Numbered from the stretch's first letter, positions 32,657 to 44,031 are shown. The stretch: DNA of 64,000 bases from Cherax quadricarinatus (GCF_038502225.1 NC_091298.1:30562833-30626832); one strand, 5' to 3'. Numbers and translations are program-made. Notes: a model not told the origin generated them from the letters alone.

Positions 32657-32671
32657 AAGTATTCTCCACCT

Positions 32672-32771
32672 TTTACCAAGGCTCTTGCGTTCATATGTAG
32701 TAATTTCGGCGTGCAGGTTTCTTACTAATCCCTCCAGTATCTATCAGGTACAAATTATGACTTAGCAGACG
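32672..32771 (-). pseudogene. LINE-A continuation after the PLE
   Basis: 'ccaaggctcttgcgttcatat' and 'cccctccag' type sequence continues the 30629-30930 relic. It ends at an inverted junction with the next LINE-A copy. Confidence 0.65.
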
Positions 32772-33100
32772 GTGCTGGATACCTCAAATAAAAAGCAGGG
32801 AAGCAGTGAGTACACAAACCTCGGTAAGTGTTAAGGTACCACGACTCTTAAATGACCTTCCGTCATGCAAGACAATCACCAACAAACCCTTAACTCTCTT
32901 TCTAAGAGAAAACTAGACAGATTCCTCAAAACAAGTCCTGGTCAACCGGGTTGTGGTGCATACCTTGCCCTGGGGGCGGCGACTACTAAGAGCTTGATCG
33001 AGGAGGCAAGTAACCAGGAGGCCTGGTCTGGGACCGGGCGGCGGGGGCGGTGACCTTCGATAACAACTTCAGGTAAACTCTATGGAAATCCCAAGTAAAC
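32772..33100 (+). pseudogene. LINE-A 3' coding end, plus strand
   Basis: 'LSKRKLDRFLKTSPGQPGCGAYLALGAATTKSLIEEASNQEAWSGTGRRGR', stop at 33053, then 'cttcaggtaaactc', the family 3' end. It lies head-to-head with the 30629/32672 copy. Confidence 0.8.
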
Positions 33101-33167
33101 CTACACCTCCACAACACTAGCTCATGGTTCCTCTGGCTTGGTTCATCTAGACTCTAGAAAGACCTTT

Positions 33168-33420
33168 TTTTCCACAGGTGGTGGATGGAAATAGAGTGTA
33201 GGAGGGAGTGGTGGATAAAAAGCGAGAGGAGTTGCAATGGTAGGAGTGATAGATGGAGATAGGGTGAGGGAGGGAGGGGTAATTGTTGTGGGCGTAGTGG
33301 ATAGAAGTGTGGGAAGCAAGGGTGGTAGTGGTAGAGGAAGTGGCTGTAGAAATCAGGTAGGTGAAAGTGGGGTGATAGAGGTGGATGGGGAGGGTGAGGG
33401 GAGGCTGGTATTCTGGCAAG
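33168..33420. repeat. G-rich minisatellite-like tract
   Basis: Degenerate 'ggtggatggagatagggtg' units, the same type as 30260-30625. Frames on both strands are compositional. Confidence 0.8.
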
Positions 33421-33503
33421 AGACAGCTGTAAAGCTAGTTGATTCCACATTATGTGTTTACATCAGGAAGGACAGTCAAGGTTCTTAAAAGCAAGAGGAA
33501 AAA

Positions 33504-33935
<432 letters not shown>

Positions 33936-33939
33936 ATAG

Positions 33940-34090
33940 TGGAGACAAACACTACGCACAATTGCAGGGTCATGTAGATCAGGCGCTTGAGGACAGAAAT
34001 CAATGAAACCGGTGAGTAAGAGTTAAGAGGTGGGACCAGGAGCTGTCAGTTCGACCCCTGCAAAGATAACTAGGTAAGTTCGTCTAGGTT
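33940..34090 (+). mobile_element. LINE-C 3'-end scrap (weak)
   Basis: 'aggtgggaccaggagctgtcagttcgacccctgca' and 'aactaggtaag' match the LINE-C 3' terminus seen at 39560-39612 and 43480-43537, with divergence. Confidence 0.55.
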
Positions 34091-34135
34091 TCTGCCTGAA
34101 ATGTTCAAAATTTTTGTGAATTTTGAACAAAAAAA

Positions 34136-35749
34136 ATATTATTATTATTATTATTATTATTATAATGATAATGACATCATTAAGGATGATTTGAGAGAAA
34201 ATGACTTGGATAATGAAATGTAACTGAAAGGTGACAGAGAAGCCGACACTTGACCCTCACAACCACAATCAGGCGAAACACACCGACCTGGATCAAAATA
34301 AAAAGAAACAGAGCGTGCACGTGGATGCTCCCTTGAGAGAAGACGGACAGAAGGTTCCAAAGGATATATGAAGAAGAGTTGAAGATGATTGTGGCTGAGA
34401 GAATGGAGGAACAAATGATAACAAAATTGAGAGGATGTTGAGCAGTTGAGATGAATAGTAAAAGGGTCAAATGAGGCGAAGGAAGAAAGATCATACCTGT
34501 AGGTTGCTGTGACTTAGTTAAGAGTGTTTGTCTATTTCCAGAGCCCAGCTGACCTACATAGTCATCACAACCTGGCTCATCTGGCGCTTCTGTACATAGT
34601 TGTCCAGTTCCTTCTTGAAAAAATCATCGATGAAATTTCCACAGGAGGCAAAATGCGAAAGAAGACTACAAGGGGGTTACTCACAGCTGATTTTACAAGT
34701 GGGAAAACAGGCAGCAAGAAGGAGAGGAAAATCATTGATAATTCACCAACTTCCACAGGCTGAAAGGAAATCAGAATGAGAGAGCGTGTAAAATAAAAGT
34801 TACAGAAAGCACCGAGGAAGAGAAGAGAAAAAGAAAACTCATGACCACCAAATACTGCACGAACAAACGCTGTCCGATATAATTTTATCTTAAATCACAA
34901 ATTCCGTGAGAAACTATATTACAAAAGAAAGCGCTGAAGGAAACACGGAGATGATGCAGTATTTATGTAGGCAGAAACAGGACAGAAACTTCGTAAACGA
35001 AGAACTGAAAGTGTCAGATGGGAAAGACTTGTTGGATTTCCATTTGGAAAAGATTAATGGAGACAAACTTATAACTATTTCAGATGATAATTAAGTTAGG
35101 TTACTTGTTCCCTCACATATTTTTGTTTATATTCCTCAGTTAGTTGCCTTAACATTCACTTACATATTTTGGACAGTATTTTCATCTTATTCTCCTCCTT
35201 CTTCATGCTTATTTGCCTCTTTATCTTCCACTATTCTCATGCCTCTTAACCTCTTTCCCATCTCCGTCTCTTGCCTATTTACTCCTTCGCCCTCTTCCTC
35301 CCCTTGTCTAGTGTTCTCTGGGGATCAGAAGCTAAAGTATCTGTTACTATCCTTCAGCAACCTCCTGCTCCTATTTACCCACAGTTGTCTTGTTGAGTGA
35401 CGGGCTCTAAATTCAAGGTAATGGAGCTACTCTTCCCTTCGATAAATGAAATCTGACTACCACAACTCATTCCCATTTCCTAAGCAAGACATGACTCGTA
35501 CAGGTTCAGGACATCCCAGTGAATATACTTATTACTTTCATATTGAAGCAGTAAACCCGCAGGAGTAATACAGTGCCTAGGGGGAATAGAACTGAAAAGG
35601 AAGATTACTCCTGTTTTCTGCATCAAGAGCCCTTTGCCAGCACCAAGGCACCCCCCCTCCCTCCAACCACTCCTTTTACAATAATAACATACTGCACCTC
35701 CACCTCCACCTCCTCCGGGTCCTCACAGATCTTTATACATTCTAATACA
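34136..35749. other. Mostly unassigned; (ATT)n at 34136-34163
   Basis: 34540-34625 weakly resembles the noncoding strand of LINE-A 3' coding DNA ('cacaacctggctcatctggc', 'gtccagttccttcttgaa'). The 62-codon frame at 34906-35094 is Lys/Glu-rich and unrecognised. 35170-35310 is pyrimidine-rich. No supported gene. Confidence 0.5.
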
Positions 35750-36950
35750 AATGAAAATCCATGGTACTTTTGTCCTCCCTGGTGGTGAAAATCCATGGTA
35801 GTTTTGTCCTCCCTGGTGGTGAAAATCCATGGTAGTTTTTTCCTCCCTGGTGGTGAAAATCCATTTGTAGTTTTGTCCTCCCTGGTGGTGAAAATCCATG
35901 GTAGTTTTGTCCTCCCTGGTGGTGGAAATTCATGGTAGTTTTGTCCTCCCTGGTGGTGAAAATTCATGGTAGTTTTGTCCTCCCTGGTGGTGAATATTCA
36001 TTGGTAGTTTTGTCCTCCCTGGTGGTGAAAATTCATGGTAGTTTTGTCATCTTCTGGTGGTGAAAATCCATGATAGTTTTGTCCTCCCTGGTGGTGGAAA
36101 TTCATGGTAGGTTTGTCCTCTTCTGGTGGTGAAAATCCATGGTAGTTTTGTCCTCCCTGGTGGTGAAAATCCATGGTAGTTTTGTCCTCCCTGGTGGTGA
36201 AAATTCACGGTAGTTTTGTCCTCTTCTGGTGGTAAAAATCCATGGTGCTTTTGTCCTCCCTGGTGGTGAAAATCAATTGGTAGTTTTGTCCTCCCTGGTG
36301 GTGAAAATCCGTGATAGTTTTGTCCTCCCTGGTGGTGAAAATCCATTTGTAGTTTTGTCCTCCCTGGTGGTGAAAATCTATGGTAGTTTTGTCCTCTTCT
36401 GGTGGTGAAAATCCGTGGAAGTTTTGTCCTCCCTGGTGGTGAAAATCCATGGTATTTTTGTCTTCCCTGGTGGTGGAAATTCATGGTAGTTTTGTCCTCT
36501 TCTGGTGGTGAAAATCCACGGTAGTTTTGTCCTCCCTGGTGGTGAAAATTCATGGTAGTTTTGTCCTCTTCTGGTGGTGAAAATCCACGGTAGTTTTGTC
36601 CTCCCTGGTGGTGAAAATCCATGGTAGTTTTGTCCTCCCTGGTGGTGAAAATCAATTGGTAGTTTTGTCCTCCCTGGTGGTGAAAATCTATGGTAGTTTT
36701 GTCCTCCGTGCTGGTGAAAATCCATGGTAGTTTTGTCCTCCCTGGTGGTGAAAATCCATTGGTAGTTTTGTCCTCCCTGGTGGTGGAAATTCATGGTAGT
36801 TTTGTCCTCTTCTGGTGGTGAAAATCCATGGTAGTTTTGTGCTCCCTGGTGGTGAAAATCCATAATAGTTTTGTCCTCTTGTGGTGGTGAAAATCCATGG
36901 TAGTTTTATCCTCTTCTGGTGGTGAAAATCCATGGTAGTTTTAGCCTCCC
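35750..36950. repeat. 34-bp minisatellite, about 35 copies
   Basis: Unit gaaaatccatggtagttttg plus tcctccctggtggt (34 bp). Variants are 'cctcttctggtggt', 'cctgatagt', 'caattggtag' and 'tggaaattcat'. The CTTCT variant recurs in alternation with CCCT units between 36100 and 36930, a higher-order pattern. All three minus frames remain open (HHQGGQNYHGFSPPGRTKL-type repeats) because 34 is not divisible by 3 and no phase has a stop. Not a gene. Confidence 0.95.
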
Positions 36951-37210
36951 CTGGTCGTACAAATTCATCTTAGTACTGTTCTTCCCTCGTGCTACAAATC
37001 CAGGGCAGCTTTTCCCTACCCCTTGGTACAGATTCATGCCAGTAATATCCTTCCCTCGTGGTACAAATTCATGGCAGTAATATCGTTCCCTCGTGTTACA
37101 AATCCATGACAGTAATATTCTTCTCTCGTGGTACAAATCCATGGCGGTAATATCCTTCCCTCGTGGTACAAATCCATGACAGTTTTTCCCTTGACTCTTG
37201 GTGCAAAAAT
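36951..37210. repeat. Diverged continuation of the 34-bp array
   Basis: 34-36-bp units 'gtacaaatccatggcagtaatatccttccctcgtg', about 7 copies. They share 'caaatccatg..agt' with the main unit but carry TACAA and CTCGT replacements. It is likely an older edge of the same array. Confidence 0.85.
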
Positions 37211-37556
37211 CATCCTTTTTTGTGAGTTAATTTGTACATTTTCTGTGAAATTGGGGCGTCAGGCCCAATATTCGTCGGCTTGTGGCGTAAATAATGAAGT
37301 GAGAGTAATTTATATGTCAAACAACAGTTAATGGTTGCGATTTATTAATCTTTGTACGGAAGCTTCACTAAAAATGATTTTTCGTCGGTGTTGTGGTCTT
37401 GATAGTTGTCGTGGTCTTGGTAGTCGTGGAGGTCGTCGTCATGATCTTAGCGGTCGTTGTGATTCGTTGTGATCGTTATTGTCGTCAGGATCGTTATGAA
37501 TGTTGTGTAGTGGTTATTGTGGTTATAAAAGGTTCAGTAGGAAGCAAGTGTGGCCC

Positions 37557-37557
<1 letters not shown>
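37211..37557. other. Unassigned; degenerate GTCGT/GTGGT repeat at 37385-37540
   Basis: Low-complexity 'gtcgtggtcttgg' type sequence, with no gene. Confidence 0.65.

Positions 37558-37644
<87 letters not shown>
37558..37644. repeat. (CA)n microsatellite
   Basis: Immediately precedes the first preserved base of LINE-C copy 1. Several open frames through it (up to 211 codons at 37558-38193 minus) are artefacts. Confidence 0.96.
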
Positions 37645-37649
<5 letters not shown>

Positions 37650-37680
37650 ACAGAAATAATGGGAAGGCCAGAACGAGCCC

Positions 37681-37953
37681 TTGGTTTACCCAAAGGGTAG
37701 GGAGGCAAAAACTAAGTGCACTAGAGAATGGAAAAGGTACAGACGGCAAAGGACCCAGGAAAATAGAGAGATCAGTCGAAGAGCCAGAAGCGAGTATGCA
37801 CAGATAAGAAAGGAGGCTCAGCAACAGTACGAAAACGACATAGCATCGAAAGTCAAGTCTGACCCGAAGCTGTTGTCTAGCCACATCAGGAGGAAGACAG
37901 CAGTCAAGGAACTGGTAATCCGGCTGAGGAAAGACGGTGGGGAGCTCACATGA
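37681..37953 (+). pseudogene. LINE-C pre-RT linker fragment
   Basis: 90 codons, rich in Arg/Lys/Glu/Gln: 'WKRYRRQRTQENREISRRARSEYAQIRKEAQQQYEND', then 'SHIRRKT'. This is the charged helical linker between endonuclease and RT in CR1-like lines. A TGA at 37951-37953 interrupts the frame before RT. Confidence 0.75.
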
Positions 37954-38051
37954 AATGCTCAAGAAGTATAGGAGGAGCTCAACATGAGATTTAAGGAAAT
38001 ATTTACAGTGGAGACAGGTTTCCGGGAGGTCAGAACAGAGGGGTACAACAA

Positions 38052-38915
38052 GTGTTGGATGAAATATGCACAACCGAGAAGGAGATGAAGAAGCTGATAA
38101 ATGACCTTGATACCTCAAAGGTGGTGGGACCGGACATCTCTCCGTGGGTCCATAGAGAGGGAGCAGAGATGCTGTGTGTGCCACTAACCTCAATTTTCAA
38201 CACATCCATTGAAATTGGGCAACTACCTGAGGTATGGAAGACGGCAAATGTAGTCATCATTTTTAAGAAAGGAGACAGAAACGAGGCACTAAGCTATAGA
38301 CCAGTGTCACTGACGTGTATAGTATACAAAGTCATGGAGAAGATTATCAGGAGGAGAATGGTGGAACACCTAAAACGGAACAAGCTTATAAACGACAACC
38401 AGCACGGATTCATGGAAGGCAATTCCTGTGTCACAAACCTACTGAAGTTTTATGACAAGGTAACGGAAGTAAAACAAGTAAGAGAGGGGTGGGTAGATTG
38501 CATTTTCTTGGACTACAAGAAGGCCTTCGACACAGTTCCTCACAAGAAATTAGTGCAAAAGCTAGAGGATCAAGCGCGTATAACAGGAAGGGCACTGCAA
38601 TGGATCAGAGAATACCTGACAAGGAGGCAACAACGAGTCATGGTACGTGCCGAGGTATCACAGTGGGCGCCTGTGACGAGCGGGGTTCTACAAAGGTCAG
38701 TCCTAGGATCAGTGCTATTTTTGGTATATGTGAATGACATGACGGAAGAAATAGACTCAGAAGTGTCCCTGTTTACAGATGATGTGAAGTTAATGAGGAA
38801 AATTCAATCAGATGAGGAATGGCAGGATTACAAAGAGATCTGGACAGGCTGGAAGCTTGGTGCAGCAACTGTCTCCTCGATTTTAACCCCTCCGAATGCA
38901 AAGTCACGAAGATAG
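38052..38915 (+). pseudogene. LINE-C reverse transcriptase
   Basis: 287 codons: 'GPDISPWVHREGAEMLCVPLTSIFNTS', 'NEALSYRPVSLTCIVYKVMEKII', 'NDNQHGFMEGNSCVTNLLKF', '[18 protein letters not shown]' (catalytic Asp), 'GVLQRSVLGSVLFLVYVND' (normally [10 protein letters not shown]) and 'SLFTDDVKLM' (normally FADD). The changes GVPQG to GVLQR and FADD to FTDD, and a frameshift after 38810, mark it as inactive. Confidence 0.87.
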
Positions 38916-38989
38916 GTGGCCAAATACTGCAAACCTCACTCAAGGAGAAGGCTCTTTGGGTGAGTATAATACCGAGCACATATCCTTAA

Positions 38990-39547
38990 GTGTACATCAA
39001 CCAGATAACTGCTGCAGCATACGGGCGCCTGGCAAACTTGAGAATAGCGTTCCGATACCTCAGTAAGGAATCGTTCAAGACTCTATACACCGTGTACGTC
39101 AGGCCCAAACTGGAGTATGCAGCACCAGTTTGGAACCCACACCTGGTCAAACACGACAAGAAATTAGAGAAATTGCAAAGGTTTGTAACAAGGCTAGTTC
39201 CAGAGATCAGGGGAATGTCCTACGAAGAAAGGTTAAGGGAAGTCAGCCTGACAACACTGGAGGACAGGAGGGTTAGGGAAGATATGATAACGGCATACAA
39301 AATACTGAGAGGAGTTGACGAGGTGGACAGAGACAGGATGTTCCAGAGATGGGACAGAGAAACATGGGGTCACAGTTGGAAGTTGAAGACTCAGATGCGT
39401 CAGAGAGATGTTAGGAAGTACTTCTTTAGTCATAGAGATGTCAGGAAGTGGAATAGTCTGGCAAGTGATGTAGTGGAGGCAGGAACCATACATAGTTTTA
39501 AGACGAGGTATGATAAAACTCCTGGAGCAGGGAGAGAGAGGGCCTAG
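38990..39547 (+). pseudogene. LINE-C RT C-terminal domain
   Basis: 185 codons: 'INQITAAAYGRLANLRIAFRYLSKESFKTLYTVYVRPKLEYAAPVWNPHLVKH', 'MSYEERLREVSLTTLEDRRVREDMITAYKILRG', 'DVRKYFFSHRDVRKWNSLASDVVEAGTIHSFKTRYDK'. This is the conserved end of the protein. The frame is separated from the RT core by about 170 bp containing a deletion of the 'RLDTW...LEFNPAKCKVMKIG' portion and frameshifts. Confidence 0.88.
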
Positions 39548-39612
39548 TAGCGACCAGTGAAGAGTCGGGGCCAGGAGCTATATCTCTACCCCTGCAACCA
39601 CAAATAGGTGAG

Positions 39613-39613
39613 T

Positions 39614-39640
<27 letters not shown>
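39613..39640. repeat. (AC)n at a LINE-C 3' end
   Basis: Short AC run directly continuing the terminal GTGAGTACACAC. Confidence 0.9.
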
Positions 39641-39646
<6 letters not shown>

Positions 39647-39649
39647 ACT

Positions 39650-41094
39650 ATACCTCTATCTTTTATCAGCTTAAAGTCTTACGGAACACAGTTATGGCTT
39701 CCAGTAATGGCTACCATTCCTATCCCAGAGAGATGCACCCCAAATCCCTTGCATACTTATCATAGAAAATATTTCAATTGTCAATGAATGGAATTTCAAG
39801 GACTTTGCAGCACTTGTCTAGTCAGCAAATTTCCAACAATTGCCCTAGACATTCATTTATTCTTTGCTCTTCTCGTCACAATGCTTCATATAACTGGGAC
39901 TCCTCCTTTGACCCTAATTAAATCTCTAGCTGTACTAGCATAACCAACATAGAAGAGAGAAGCTCCTGTCTCCTATGTGCAGGTTATCTGTGTATTGTTC
40001 CAATCACGGTATTGTGCCTTTTCGTTCGTTATTTCTGTCCTGTACTTAGCTAAGCATTCCTGTCTTCTACCCTTGCCAATATCATTTTCACCAGCACTGA
40101 GGCAGGTAATGAGCTTGTTCCCATTACCTGACATGTTATTACCCAATTTGTTGACTATGTCACCAACACCAGCTACAGGTTAACACTCCCTCTGTCTCAC
40201 TTTCCTATCTCTGTTATAGAAGATACGGCTAATATGTCTAGTATGTTAGTCGCACAACATACTTATGTCATCTCCAAAACTCAAGATTTTCTCGAAATGA
40301 AGCATCTTGAGGACAGTGCTGATGAACCCTTCAGTATGACAAATGAGTTGTTTGAAAATAGCCTGTTTAATTCGTCAAGTAACAGGACGATGACAGGGAA
40401 AGTAAGCATGTGTAGAGATTTCATGGGAAGTAGTCATTTTTTGATGATATCCAAATAGAGAATCAACAAGTTTTTGTAAATGAGGTGACTGAGAGTGTTG
40501 TCGCACTTCTTCTTGTACATCATTGCCAACCACTTCACATATGTGAATTGCATCTTGCTACATGCCTTGTCATGAATTGTTAGGGCGTTTATCCTGAAGT
40601 TCAGATAGGACTGACATGACATGATCCATAGCACAAGCTACCTGGAGGCGAGGGGACTGAAGGTGGTCAGGCAGTGACTTGGTGATTTACAGTAAAGATT
40701 TCATTAATTTAAGAGTGATTATGAATGATTTTTCTAGGCCTAAATTCTATTACACTAAGTGCATTTGATGTTCTCATGATGTCTAGGTGGGTTGTAGAGA
40801 TTGATGGTAATATTAATTTGACAGCAACAAGAAGCAGAGTCTCGACCGGACCAAATTGCATCTGAGAGCCAGTAGGATTATATAATAACTGAGTATACCG
40901 ACAGTATGTAGCAAGACACACAATGCAGTGTGAATATAGTGTGAAGATGTTTTGTCCAACTGGACTTTATCATTTTACATACAGAACAAGACCTAAGTAT
41001 TAATACGTGAGATCCTGAGATGAAGAAAGTCGTCGTGAAGTCACTCGTGAGTAACCAGTCCAGTGAGTGAACTTAGGTGATACTAAATTACAAA
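39650..41094. other. Largely unique sequence
   Basis: No domain recognised. 39990-40035 repeats the 'cattgttccagtcac.gta.tgtgcctttt' block seen near 10138. Small frames at 40234-40458, 40434-40634 and 40709-40921 lack support. Confidence 0.5.
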
Positions 41095-41385
41095 CATAAA
41101 GGTATTCAATACCCACTAATAAAGGTATACAATACTGAGCAACACAGATGCACATTACTCAGCAATAAAGATATACAATACTGAGCAATGAAGATATGCA
41201 ATATGACTAATGAAGGTATATAATACTGACTAATGAAGTTATACAGTATTGACTAATAAAGGCATACAATACTGACTAATAAAGATGTACAACACTGAGC
41301 AATGAAGATACACAATACTGACTAATACAGATAAACAATACTGACCAAGAAATGTATACAATACTGAACAATAATGTTGTTGGAA
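41095..41385. repeat. Degenerate 27-bp tandem repeat, about 10 copies
   Basis: Units of 'aatactgactaatgaaggtatac' with alternating 'gagcaatgaaga' and 'gactaataaagg' forms. The number is approximate because spacing varies by 1-2 bp. Confidence 0.85.
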
Positions 41386-41600
41386 TACATGACAATATGT
41401 CAGGTAAAGGGACTCACGATCAGCAAATGAGATATTCTCCTGCGGCAATGTTTCGCTCTCTAGGAGCTTTGTTAGGCTTGACTAAGCTCCAATAGAGCGA
41501 AACGTTGCTGCATTAAAATCATTAGTTGCAATAAAATCATTACTTGGAAATGTGTCCTTGTACCTGACAAGAAGACAGTAGGAATCTGAAGTGTTCCTCC
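41386..41600. repeat. Foldback of the GAAACGTTGC family
   Basis: 'cggcaatgtttcgctctctaggagctt' is followed by 'aagctccaatagagcgaaacgttgctgcat', an inverted pair with stem GCTCT/AGAGC then GAAAC GTTGC. Outer parts 'tgtcaggtaaaggga' and 'tgtccttgtacctgaca' are also inverted. It is related to 44650-44765. Confidence 0.65.
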
Positions 41601-41689
41601 AACATCAGGTATAAAGGTGGAGATTTATACATAAGAATAAATTGAATAACCGATGACTTTCATCACAGGAGGAGCTTTTGGTGGATGAA

Positions 41690-41957
41690 GGAAATTGTGG
41701 GAAGACTCAGATAAATCACAGGGATATTAGGAAGTATTTCTTCAGTCACAGAGTTGTCAGGAAGTGGAATAGTCTCGGAAGTGATGTAGTGGAGGCAGAA
41801 TGCATACATAGCTTTAAGAAAAGGTATGATAAAACTCATGGAGCAGGGAAAGAGACCTAATAGCGACCAGTGATGTGGCGGGGCCAGGAGCTGTGAATCG
41901 ACCCCTGCAACCACAACTAGGTGAGTACAAATAGGTCAGCACACACACACACACACA
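41690..41957 (+). mobile_element. LINE-C copy 2, 3' end only, and (AC)n
   Basis: 'RDIRKYFFSHRVVRKWNSLGSDVVEAECIHSFKKRYDK' then the family 3' UTR 'gaatcgacccctgcaaccacaactaggtgagtac' and (AC)9 at 41940-41957. LINE-C copy 3 begins at the next base, so the AC tract is shared. Confidence 0.85.
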
Positions 41958-41969
41958 ACCGAGGAGGAG

Positions 41970-42640
41970 GTGCAGAAGCTGCTAAGTGACCTTGACACCT
42001 CAAAGGCGATGGGACCAGACATCTCCCCATGGGTCCTTAGAGAAGGAACAGAGATGCTGTGCATGCCCCTAACCACAATCTTCAACACATCCCTTGAAAC
42101 TGGGCAAGTACCTGAGAAATGGAAGACAGCAAATGTAGTCCCCATATTTAAGAAAGGAAACAGAAATGAGGCACTAAACTACAGACCTGTGTCTCTGGCA
42201 TGTATTGTGTGCAAAGTCATGGAGAAGATTATCAGGATGAGAGTGGTGGAACACCTGGAACGGAACAAGAATAAAAATGAAAACCAGCATGGGTTCATGG
42301 AAGGCAAATCCTGTGTCACAAACCTTCTGGAGTTTTATGACAAGGCAACAGAAGACACGAGAGAGAGGGGTGGGTTGATTGCGTTTTCCTATACTGCAGG
42401 AAAGCCTTTGACACAGTTCCCCACAAAAGATTAGTGCAGAAACTGGAGGATCAGGCGCATATAACAGGGAGGGCACTGCAGTGGATCAAGGAATACCTGA
42501 CAGGGAGGCAACAACGAGTCATGGTACGTGAAGAGGTATCACAGTGGGCGCCTGTGACGAGCGGGGTCCCACAGGGGTCAGTTCTAGGACCAGTGCTATT
42601 TTTGATATATGCGAACGACATGATGGAAGGAATAGACTGA
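41970..42640 (+). pseudogene. LINE-C RT core, copy 3
   Basis: Frame 41970-42434 holds the RT fingers ('NYRPVSLACIVCKVMEKII', 'NENQHGFMEGKSCVTNLLEF'). A frameshift lies near 42390-42400 within the catalytic '[14 protein letters not shown]' block. It resumes at 42434-42640 with '[40 protein letters not shown]' and hits a stop at 42640. Confidence 0.85.
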
Positions 42641-42641
42641 A

Positions 42642-43439
42642 GTGCCCCTATTCGCAGATGATGTGAGGCTGATGAGAAGAATTAAATCGGATGAGGATGA
42701 GGCAGGACTGCAAAGAGACCTGGACAGGCTGGACATGTGGTCCAGAAACTGTCTTCTCGAATTCAACCCTGCCAAATGCAAAGTCATGAAGATTGGGAAG
42801 GGGCAAAGAAGACCGCAGACAGAGTATAGGCTAGGTGGACAAAGACTGCAGACCTCACTCAGGGAGAAAGACCTTGGGGTGACCATAACACCGAGCACGT
42901 CACCGGAGGCACACATCAACCAAATAACTGCTGCAGCATACGGGCGCCTGGCAAACCTGAGAATAGCGTTCCGATACCTTAATAAGGAATCGTTCAAGAC
43001 ACTGTACACTGTGTATGTTAGGCCCATACTGGAGTATGCAGCACCAGTCTGGAACCCACACCTGGTCAAGCACGTCAAGAAGTTAGAGAAAGTACAAAGG
43101 TTTGCAACAAGGCTAGTCCCAGAGCTCAGGGGAATGTCGTACGAGGAAAGGTTGAGGGAAATCGCTCTGACGACACTGGAGGACAGAAGGGTCAGGGGAG
43201 ACATTATAACGACATACAAGATACTGCGGGGAATAGACAAAGTGGACAGAGATAGGATGTTCCAGAGAGGGGACACAGAAACAAGGGGTCACAACTGGAA
43301 GCTGAAGACTCAGACGAGTCACAGGGACGTTAGGAAGTATTTCTTCAGTCATAGAGTCATCAGGAAGTGGAATAGCCTAGCAAGTGAAGTAGTGGAGGCG
43401 GGAACCATACATAGTTTTAAGAAGAGGTATGAGGTATGA
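42642..43439 (+). pseudogene. LINE-C RT palm to C-terminus, copy 3
   Basis: 265 codons: 'PLFADDVRLMRRIKSDEDEAGLQRDLDRLDMWSRNCLLEFNPAKCKVMKIG' (catalytic FADD intact), 'EYRLGGQRLQTSLREKDLGVTITPSTSPEAHINQITAAAYGRLANLRIAFRYL', through 'WNSLASEVVEAGTIHSFKKRYE'. It has no internal stop, so only the 42390 and 42640 lesions inactivate the downstream half of this copy. Confidence 0.9.
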
Positions 43440-43680
43440 CAAAGCTCCGGAAGCAGAGAGGGAGAAGACCTAGTAGCAATCAGTGAAGAGGCGGGACCAG
43501 GAGCTGAGTCTCGACCCCTGCAACCACAATTAGGTGAGTACACACACACATAAACACTCTATACTGCGGGGTCACTGACCCCTGATAAAATGTCCAGTCT
43601 GACTCCAGGTAGACAGGCGGCGCCAGGAGCTGAGTGTCGACAAGCACAATTAGGTGAGTGTACTCAACTGTCATGGAGGG

Positions 43681-43718
43681 ATATTTGAAAGCACTTTTTC
43701 TAAGTGCTTTCAAATATT
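43681..43718. repeat. Perfect hairpin, 16-bp stem
   Basis: atatttgaaagcactt, a 5-nt loop, and aagtgctttcaaatat. It is not followed by a T run, so a terminator role is not supported. Confidence 0.85.
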
Positions 43719-44017
43719 ATTAAAGCAGTGGAATGAAGTACAAAATGACGCAGTGGAAGTTGACTAAACTGGCAGGCTCAAATCTCCATGAAACTACTTA
43801 ACGTTAAGAGACGTGACCACGATTGTATTTTGGGAAGCGCTAAACGTGTGTGGGTCGTTCAGAGGAAGGAGTGGTGGAGGCTCAATCCTCCGTCTGCTAA
43901 CTGGGGCCCAGATGAGAGAGGTCTCTCCTCCTCTGTCTCTCTGAGACAGAGATAAAGAAAGGCACTTGTTGTGAGGGTGTTGACAAAGGGTGTCAAGGTG
44001 TGACTGTGCTGTTGGAT

Positions 44018-44031
44018 GTGTGTGTGTGTGT

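Larger units (their letters stand above)
30931..32671 (-). mobile_element. Penelope-like element with inverted terminal arms and 16-bp TSD
   Basis: Identical 16-mers taagtattctccacct flank the element (30931-30946 and 32656-32671). Arms of 342 bp, 30996-31337 and 32315-32656, are inverted copies that look essentially identical and encode the same 69-residue frame. The last arm base overlaps the first duplication base. Between them is a 977-bp minus-strand core with part of RT and a GIY-YIG nuclease domain. 30947-30995 is extra element sequence outside the left arm. PLEs are known for such repeated termini and for GIY-YIG domains. The element is 5'-truncated in RT. Confidence 0.9.
37645..39612 (+). 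mobile_element. LINE-C copy 1 (CR1-like)
   Basis: Runs from the pre-RT linker to the 3' end 'ggggccaggagctatatctc', 'cacaaataggtgagtacacac'. The (CA)n lies at both borders (37558-37644 and 39613-39640). The RT frame is broken at about 37953, 38820-38990 and elsewhere. Confidence 0.87.
41958..43550 (+). mobile_element. LINE-C copy 3
   Basis: Starts inside the pre-RT region ('TEEEVQKLLSDLDTSKAMGPDISPW'), directly after (AC)n, and ends 'gcaaccacaattaggtgagtacacacacac'. It is the best preserved LINE-C in the window. Pieces of another 3' end follow at 43565-43670. Confidence 0.88.

Noticed and set aside
34906..35094. 62-codon charged small protein
   Set aside because: No domain, no neighbouring exons, and length compatible with chance in AT-rich DNA.
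35623..36933. Minus-strand His/Gln/Gly-rich repeat protein (up to 202 codons)
   Set aside because: 34-bp array translated in all phases, with no start context, splice signals or flanking coding sequence.
35750..36950. CRISPR-like regular spacing
   Set aside because: Units are contiguous with no unique spacers, and the genome is eukaryotic.
37558..38193. 211-codon minus frame with a hydrophobic N-terminus
   Set aside because: Antisense of LINE-C RT running into (GT)n-encoded Val-Cys repeats.
43681..43718. Transcription terminator
   Set aside because: Strong hairpin but no T run and a eukaryotic context.
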